DNA from: Terriglobales bacterium
Lineage (GTDB): Bacteria; Acidobacteriota; Terriglobia; Terriglobales; Acidobacteriaceae
Length of the DNA: 40,569 nt
Direction: 5' to 3'
Assembly (NCBI GenBank): GCA_025934025.1
Contig: JAICYU010000005.1
Location: 1-40,569, forward strand
Every line of letters begins with the position of its first letter. Positions within the stretch are counted from its first letter, which is position 1. A program made the translations under genes and the position numbers. The notes under the pieces are model-generated. The model was not told where the DNA came from. It did no database searches and saw only the letters and a program-made list of their open reading frames with translations. This document shows positions 36,161 to 40,569 of the stretch, in pieces.

Positions 36161-36801
36161 ACAAATTCCTTCAACCGCTCCCGCAGCGCTTCGTAAGCGC
36201 GAAAGAGCAGAGACTTAGTGGCGGATTCGCTTAACTTCAGGACGCTGGCAATCTCGCTGTAATTCATGCCCTGATATTTGTGCATCAGCACGGCGGCGCG
36301 CTGTTTTTCCGGCAACGCCAGCACGTGTTTCTTGATAGCGGCCAGCCGCTCCTGGCGCAGGAGGTGCTGTTCCACGTTCATCGTCGGGTCGGCGACGTCC
36401 AGCGTCGTCCCGGTTTCTTCGTCCGGCTCGTCCAGGCTCACGACCTTGCCCGGCGTCGCTTCCGTCTTATGGTCGCGGGCGTAGTTGACGGCCAAATTGG
36501 TTGCTATGCGATAGAGCCAGGTGGAAAACTTGGCTTCCGCCGCATAGCTCTGGCGCGACCGGTAGACGCGCAGAAACGTTTCCTGGGCCAGCTCTTCCGC
36601 CGTCGCCTGATTGCGCGTCATGCGGTACATGAACGCGATAATCGGACGATGAAATTTCTGGACCAGATACTCATAAGCCGCAGTATCGTCCTGGGCTCCT
36701 ACGCGGAGCATGACTTCTGCGTCTGTGAGCGAATCGTAAGGCACCTGGCCTGCTGCCATTGCTGCAACACCCCGCGCCCTGGTATCAATCGCCGTGGGCA
36801 T
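36157..36801 (-). CDS. ECF (RpoE-type) sigma factor
   Basis: 214 residues from ATG 36801 (ATG 36759 or GTG 36858 are also in frame). Region 2 runs YEYLVQKFHRPIIAFMYRMT with QATAEELAQETFLRVYRSR and WLYRIATNLAVNYAR. Region 4 has LPEKQRAAVLMHKYQGMNY and EIASVLKLSESATKSLLFRAY, the helix-turn-helix that reads the -35 box. It directs RNA polymerase to a small regulon, probably envelope stress, when freed from the anti-sigma. Upstream to the tRNA (36859-37105) is only the short repeat at 36993. Confidence 0.95.
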   Translation of the reverse strand: MPTAIDTRARGVAAMAAGQVPYDSLTDAEVMLRVGAQDDTAAYEYLVQKFHRPIIAFMYRMTRNQATAEELAQETFLRVYRSRQSYAAEAKFSTWLYRIATNLAVNYARDHKTEATPGKVVSLDEPDEETGTTLDVADPTMNVEQHLLRQERLAAIKKHVLALPEKQRAAVLMHKYQGMNYSEIASVLKLSESATKSLLFRAYEALRERLKEFV

Positions 36802-36992
36802 CAACCATCCCGATTTTAGGGCTACGCTGCTCACACCCGCTTTAACCCTTCCTGCCACAAAAAGTTGCAGCCGGCCGGGTTACGGCAGCTCGCCCGAAAG
36901 TAGTCTATTGTATTCCGGAGCCACGGTCACGGCGACCCGTTCTGTCTGTCTTGACCGTTTGTCCCATGCTCGGAACGGATCCGGCGGGAGCT

Positions 36993-37031
36993 CAATTTTC
37001 AATCTTGGCAATTTCGGCGATTCTGGCAATT
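36993..37031. repeat. GGCAATT-type short repeat, locus B
   Basis: Contains CAATTTTCAATCTTGGCAAT followed by TTCGGCGATTCTGGCAAT. It closely matches the reverse complement of 19719-19760. Probably the same dispersed repeat. Confidence 0.4.
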
Positions 37032-37105
37032 GGTGTGATCGCCCGATTCTCCTGCTGTCTGTTAAAATATTCTTTACCCACTGTAGGTAAGAACGGGCCG
37101 GCAGT

Positions 37106-37180
37106 GGGCGCTTAACTCAGCGGTAGAGTGCCATCTTCACACGGTGGAAGTCATAGGTTCGAATCCTATAGCGCCCACCA
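37106..37180 (+). tRNA. tRNA-Val (anticodon CAC)
   Basis: A 75-nt cloverleaf. Acceptor GGGCGCT pairs AGCGCCC, D-arm ACTC-AGCGGTA-GAGT, anticodon stem CCATC/GGTGG around TTCACAC with anticodon CAC, T-arm ATAGG-TTCGAAT-CCTAT, and an encoded ACCA end. One T-G pair lies in the anticodon stem. It decodes GTG. Confidence 0.97.
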
Positions 37181-37439
37181 TTTCTCCAAATTCCACATTC
37201 CCTTCCCCGAATTGGCCGGGATTGCGGATTTTTGAGCATGGAACGTCCCGTTCGTGATAACATCGCGAAGTCTTCAAATTGCCGCCCATTCCGATGCGGC
37301 TGGCTCGCGCCAAGGCGCTGATAATACAGAAGATTTCACTGATTGAACTCAGCCGGAGCTGATCTCGCCCTATCCAGGCGAACTCATTTCCACAGTAGGA
37401 CTTCCGGCAAGACTGACCAGAACTCAAGGTAATAACAGC

Positions 37440-38183
37440 ATGAATGAAGCACCTCAGCAGCCGCACAACCCGGGGAACCGGCAGAAGCGGCGTCGTAAAC
37501 GCAGTTTCGGCGGACATTCTCAGAACAATCCCAATCAGCCTCAAGGCCAGGGCCAAAGTCAAGGCCAAGGTCAGCGTCGGCATGGCGGCGGAGACGGCCA
37601 GAACCGCTCCAACCGGCAGAATCGCGGCCGGGGGCAGCGGCGCGGCTCCAGCGCTTTCGTCGGCCCCATGGACCATAGCTACCGCAACCAGAACGGCGCC
37701 GGCACTCAGGGTGATCGTTTCCGCAACGGCGCTGCTCCGGTGCCCAACATGGAGCCGGTGCACCAGCGCGAAGACGCGCCCACCCGCATCTACGCCTTTA
37801 TTGACGACCTCTTTTTCCTGGCCAAGATCCAGGAAGTTTCACGCAAGCTCAATGTAAAGGTTGAGTTCGTGAAATCGGAAAAAGAGATCGCGGAAAAGAC
37901 CGGCGAGAACCCTGAAGAAAAGCCCTCGCTGATTGTGGTTGACCTGAACAGCAACAGCATCAAGCCGCTTTCCATCATCGCCAAGATGCGCTCCAAGTTT
38001 AAGAAGCCTACTTCGATCGTCGGCTTCGTCTCGCACGTGCAGGGCGACTTGAAGATGAAGGCCCAGGAAGCCGGTTGCGACGTGGTGATGCCGCGTTCCG
38101 CGTTTTCCCAGAATTTGCCCAACATCCTGCGACGGCACGCTGCGGAAGACGAAACCGACCAGAGCAACTTCAACCGCGCGTAG
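37440..38183 (+). CDS. R/G/Q/N-rich tail fused to a receiver-like domain
   Basis: 247 residues. Residues 1-105 are low-complexity, packed with Gln, Gly, Arg and Asn (for example QGQGQSQGQGQRRHGGGDG and NRGRGQRRG), like RG-type RNA-binding tails. From about 114 comes a receiver-type alpha/beta domain: IYAFIDDLFF (Asp122, Asp123), IVVDLNSN (Asp168), GFVSH (Ser198) and VVMPRSAF, where the usual Lys is Arg219. An atypical or pseudo-receiver is likely. AAGGT lies nine bases before the ATG. No DNA-binding or kinase domain is present. The function is unknown; an RNA- or protein-condensing signal adaptor is inferred. Confidence 0.85.
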   Translation: MNEAPQQPHNPGNRQKRRRKRSFGGHSQNNPNQPQGQGQSQGQGQRRHGGGDGQNRSNRQNRGRGQRRGSSAFVGPMDHSYRNQNGAGTQGDRFRNGAAPVPNMEPVHQREDAPTRIYAFIDDLFFLAKIQEVSRKLNVKVEFVKSEKEIAEKTGENPEEKPSLIVVDLNSNSIKPLSIIAKMRSKFKKPTSIVGFVSHVQGDLKMKAQEAGCDVVMPRSAFSQNLPNILRRHAAEDETDQSNFNRA

Positions 38184-38189
38184 GCGAAG

Positions 38190-38455
38190 CAAAACCTGCC
38201 CGCTGATCGCGCTGATACCACTGATTTCCGCAGATTCCGATTCTGATTAGGAGTAACTGAACTTCCTATTTATCTGCGAATATCAGAGTGCTCAGCGTTG
38301 TCAGCGATCAGATTCTCTGCTGCCAGGACAAAACCTGCCCGCTGATCGCGCTGACACCACTGATTTCCGCAGATTCCGATTGAGAGCAACTGAACTTCCT
38401 CTTTAGTTGCGAATATCAGCGTGCTCAGCGTTGTCAGCGATCAGATTCTCTGCTC
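38190..38455. repeat. Two tandem copies (about 130-139 bp) of an intergenic palindromic element
   Basis: Copies start with CAAAACCTGCCCGCTGATCG at 38190 and 38329; they differ by small indels and point changes. Within each, the left part (CTGATCGCGCTGA, ACTGATTTCCGCAGA) is an imperfect inverted match to the right part (TGCGAATATCAG, GTCAGCGATCAG), so each copy could fold into one long hairpin. Copy 2 runs into the stop of the next gene. Confidence 0.85.
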
Positions 38456-38456
38456 T

Positions 38457-39563
38457 TCAGATGACCCGATTCTTCACCACCTGCCTCAGCTCCAGCACCT
38501 CCAGCGGACATTCCGGCCAATTGTGTTCCCAGCACACAATCAGGTCGCATCCCTTCGGATCGTGCCGATGCTTCACGAAATTGAAGCTCTGATATTCAAT
38601 CTCAATTCTCAGCCGCTCCCACCAGCCATTTACCCAGCGCAGGGCTTCACAATCCGGAAAGGCCGTTTGCATGGACTGGATTACAAATCCCAACTCCTTC
38701 GCCAGCATGCCGAAGGCGAACACCACCCCGGTTTCGTTCGTTGGCGCGTGCGCCATCGGAAACGGGTTCAACGACTCTCCATACGGCAACCGGTTCAGCT
38801 CCGCGGTTGAGCCGGCGGTTAATCCAGAGGTAAATTCAGCGGTGCAAGCTGCGGTTCCTGCTGGTCCACTTTGCTGACTATTTTCCGCGCTGATCCTCAG
38901 CTCGCTCTCCCGGCCATTTTCTTTGGCATACTTGAGCAACGCATCGTTCGCCGCATTCCAGCCTCCAAACCGCCGCATCAGCGGACGCACGCTGAACCGG
39001 CTGCGCAGGGAATACTCCAAAACCTTCGGCGCTCGGCCCAGTTCACGCGTGACCCTGGCCCAATCTTCGAATAACGTCTCCGTGGGCTGCTTCACGCCTG
39101 CTCCCACAAGTTCAAACCCGCATTCCCTCATCGCCTGCGCGTAAGTCACAAAATACTTCTGGACCATGTAGCGCGTGATCCCAGTCATTTTGCCCAGCTC
39201 GAATTGCGTCGGGGCCCTTCCCAACTTCTCCGCGCACTCCCGGATCACGGCAATCACACGCTGCTTTTCCGCGTTCCATGCCGGACTCTTCACCTCCAGG
39301 CGAACCCACTTCCCGCCTGTATCCGGGATCTTTGCTTCCGGCATGTGGAGCTTTGCAGGTTGCGCCTGCCCCTCAGGAACCTGGCAGGCGTCTTCAGCCA
39401 AGTCTTCCGGGCAGACTGGCGGCAGGCCCGCCTGGAACGGTTCATGAGCGGCTTGGTTGGTGGTTAGCATCGTGGGCTGGCCGGCAGAATTAATGCGCTC
39501 GACAGCGGAAGTAATAGCGTGATTCGTGGGCTCGATCGTGGAATTATCAGTGGAAGTGATCAT
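38457..39563 (-). CDS. Homing-endonuclease-associated-repeat protein, function unknown
   Basis: 368 residues. After a polar, Thr/Asn-rich N-terminus there are two helical repeats of the HNH-associated type: AVIRECAEKLGRAPTQFELG with MTGITRYMVQKYF, and WARVTRELGRAPKVLEYSLR with RPLMRRFGGWNAANDALL. A Ser/Ala/Thr linker follows. A C-terminal part ends EIEYQSFNFVKHRHDPKGCD and LIVCWEHNWPECPLEVLEL, where the D-x-I-V-x-W-E arrangement resembles PD-(D/E)xK-type folds. The repeats are likely DNA-binding. No HNH motif is visible. The stop lies at the edge of the tandem repeat. Confidence 0.75.
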   Translation of the reverse strand: MITSTDNSTIEPTNHAITSAVERINSAGQPTMLTTNQAAHEPFQAGLPPVCPEDLAEDACQVPEGQAQPAKLHMPEAKIPDTGGKWVRLEVKSPAWNAEKQRVIAVIRECAEKLGRAPTQFELGKMTGITRYMVQKYFVTYAQAMRECGFELVGAGVKQPTETLFEDWARVTRELGRAPKVLEYSLRSRFSVRPLMRRFGGWNAANDALLKYAKENGRESELRISAENSQQSGPAGTAACTAEFTSGLTAGSTAELNRLPYGESLNPFPMAHAPTNETGVVFAFGMLAKELGFVIQSMQTAFPDCEALRWVNGWWERLRIEIEYQSFNFVKHRHDPKGCDLIVCWEHNWPECPLEVLELRQVVKNRVI

Positions 39564-39966
39564 GTTCGTGGGTCCTCATTCAGGAAGGTGATTTGTGGCT
39601 TGCGATTTTTTGCGGCGCTGAGGCTTGGGGCCTCAGTATTAGCTCGTTAGTGTTTTCTATTCGGCTGGCGCCATCATTTCTTTTGTTTCTCGAATTCTCC
39701 TTTCTTAGCTACCGTCAAATATCCTATTCCGTAATTCTGTCCCGTGTCAACAAAAATATCACTCTTGGGAGCATTTTTATTTGTAGTCTTTTCAGCTACT
39801 TACGATTGCGATGCGTTTTTCCGGGTGCTCTGTTAGCCCAGTCCGTTCCCGAGTCGCGCACAGCGCCTTCCGATCACCCGATGACCCGATTCTTCCAGGT
39901 GTTCCCACCTATCGTCCTGCGAGCCTGCGCGTCCCGCTGTGCTAAACTTCGCTCAACCTACGCCGC
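39564..39966. other. AT-richer intergenic region
   Basis: About 400 bp, clearly more AT-rich between 39640 and 39800 than the flanks. A hairpin CTGAGGC-TTGGG-GCCTCAG lies at 39618-39636. GATGACCCGATTCTTC near 39880 repeats the 38459 region. The plus-strand frame 39593-39976 is hydrophobic without gene-like features. The divergent arrangement means promoters for both neighbours should lie here. Confidence 0.45.
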
Positions 39967-40371
39967 ATGCAACTGAACCTGAAACCCACCAGCGCCAAAG
40001 TGCGCGATTACTACGCCGCTCTCAACCAGTTTGGCCAGCTCAACATCAGCCACGAGATGGCGGTGCGCGCGGCCTTTGCCTCACTGCTCGATAGCTGCGC
40101 CAGGCCGCTCGGCTGGAAGCTGGTTCCCGAATACCGCATTGCGCTGCCCCGGAGCAAATCGGTCATCGTGGATGGCGCTGTCCTAGACACGTTCACTCTC
40201 AAGCACGGCTACTGGGAAGCCAAGGATCTGAAAGATGATCTCGAAAAGGAGATCAAGAAGAAGCTGGAACTGGGCTATCCCCGCAACAACATCATTTTTC
40301 AGAGCCCCGAGCGCGCCATCCTTTACCAGAAGGGCATCCGCCAGATGAGATTTCCCTGCGGGTTCGCATGA
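39967..40371 (+). CDS. Short PD-(D/E)xK nuclease-like protein resembling the N-terminus of type ISP restriction enzymes (possibly truncated)
   Basis: 134 residues. It resembles the N-terminal nuclease domain of type ISP restriction-modification enzymes: LKPTSAKVRDYYAALNQFGQ, then ISHEMAVRAAFASLLDSCAR, VDGAVLDTFTLKHGYWEAKD (Asp69, Glu84, Lys86, the D...ExK catalytic pattern) and YPRNNIIFQSPERAILYQKG. Full-length relatives continue for many hundreds of residues with helicase and methyltransferase domains; this ORF ends after only ten or so more. It may be a truncated relic, or a stand-alone nuclease paired with the methyltransferase 91 bp downstream. No Shine-Dalgarno is seen. Confidence 0.78.
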   Translation: MQLNLKPTSAKVRDYYAALNQFGQLNISHEMAVRAAFASLLDSCARPLGWKLVPEYRIALPRSKSVIVDGAVLDTFTLKHGYWEAKDLKDDLEKEIKKKLELGYPRNNIIFQSPERAILYQKGIRQMRFPCGFA

Positions 40372-40462
40372 CCTTGCTGATCGGTTATCCGAAAAGAGAA
40401 ATTCGCCTTCCATTCACCTGTGCTATATTCAACGGGATGTCAGATTTGCGGCAGGAAACCAC

Positions 40463-40569
40463 ATGACCATTTACCACCGAGCGAAACAAGGTCAAATCGT
40501 CTTGGGTGACTCGCTGGAATACATGCGCGATCTTAAGAGCGAGTCGGTCGATCTCGTTGTTACCAGTCC
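40463..40569 (+). CDS. DNA methyltransferase, N-terminal fragment (cut by window end)
   Basis: 35 codons are visible from ATG 40463, with AGGA six bases upstream. MTIYHRAKQGQIVLGD followed by SLEYMRDL and SVDLVVTS matches the opening of N4/N6 amino-methyltransferases of the beta class, where LVVTSPPY is the catalytic motif; the window ends within it. A nine-codon frame at 40438 overlaps the start by ATGA and could be a leader peptide. Target base and domain content lie outside the window. Confidence 0.85.
   Translation, partial: MTIYHRAKQGQIVLGDSLEYMRDLKSESVDLVVTS

Noticed and set aside
36280-36819. 179-codon plus-strand frame
   Set aside because: Antisense of the sigma factor gene.
37137-37763. 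208-codon minus-strand frame
   Set aside because: Runs through tRNA-Val and opposite the R/G-rich gene; its composition mirrors the low-complexity sequence.
38190-38455. CRISPR array or insertion sequence
   Set aside because: Two long imperfect copies with no spacers, no transposase and no target duplication.
39593-39976. 127-codon hydrophobic plus-strand frame
   Set aside because: Hydrophobicity follows from AT-rich DNA; no ribosome site or family features, and it overlaps the start of the nuclease-like gene.

Overview
The window looks like a chromosomal segment of an acidobacterium, probably class Terriglobia (Koribacter/Solibacter-like). The GC content is moderately high. Acidobacterial-style features include a split kdpD, a RES-Xre toxin pair, a PadR repressor, many intergenic palindromic repeats and homing-endonuclease-associated repeats. 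The assignment rests on gene content and protein style seen by eye; no database search was run.

Layout. 1-4936: cell elongation genes mrdA-rodA on the minus strand (rodA runs off the left edge), divergent from a histidine kinase/OmpR-type regulator pair. 4984-5060: tRNA-Arg(CCG). 5418-16705: a complete potassium-scavenging Kdp locus. The minus-strand run is kdpE, a small membrane protein, a beta-barrel porin, a 28-codon membrane peptide, kdpF, kdpA, kdpB, kdpC and two tandem stand-alone KdpD-type sensor/USP proteins. The histidine-kinase half of KdpD is a separate gene divergent from kdpE. A 12-bp copy of the tRNA-Arg 3' end lies just beyond the locus. 17058-23808: an accessory stretch with three toxin-antitoxin pairs (VapBC, RES/Xre, MazF with a ribbon-helix-helix partner), a SAM methyltransferase, a zinc-ribbon peptide, a lone GcvT-family protein, a PadR repressor with a clear operator, and a UDP-sugar dehydrogenase homologue lacking the catalytic cysteine motif. 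23870-28655: carB and carA, separated by a palindromic repeat element.

28759-34731: an AhpD/carboxymuconolactone-decarboxylase-like gene with an in-frame UGA at the second position of its CxxC motif, followed by a hairpin that fits a bacterial SECIS element (a probable selenoprotein); signal peptidase I; a Cys-rich PCYCGC-type secreted protein; a TPR protein, yvcK and glmU in series; a disordered small protein; and Hsp20. 34748-38455: a 123-bp tandem duplication, an ECF sigma factor/anti-sigma/DUF3106 operon, tRNA-Val(CAC), a protein joining an R/G/Q/N-rich tail to a receiver-like domain, and a second tandem repeat. 38457-40569: a homing-endonuclease-repeat protein, an AT-richer spacer, a short PD-(D/E)xK nuclease-like ORF resembling the N-terminus of type ISP enzymes, and the start of a separate DNA methyltransferase cut by the window end.

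How the genes work together. Kdp is one functional unit: KdpFABC pumps K+, the split KdpD parts sense and signal, KdpE regulates, and the porin may admit ions through the outer membrane. mrdA-rodA, glmU and yvcK serve envelope synthesis, carAB feeds pyrimidine and arginine synthesis, and the sigma/anti-sigma unit is probably an envelope-stress module. The strongest hunting result is the UGA-containing AhpD-like gene. Next are the doubled KdpD sensor, the tRNA-flanked Kdp locus, the catalytic-site-less UGD homologue, the R/G-rich receiver fusion and the split nuclease/methyltransferase pair.
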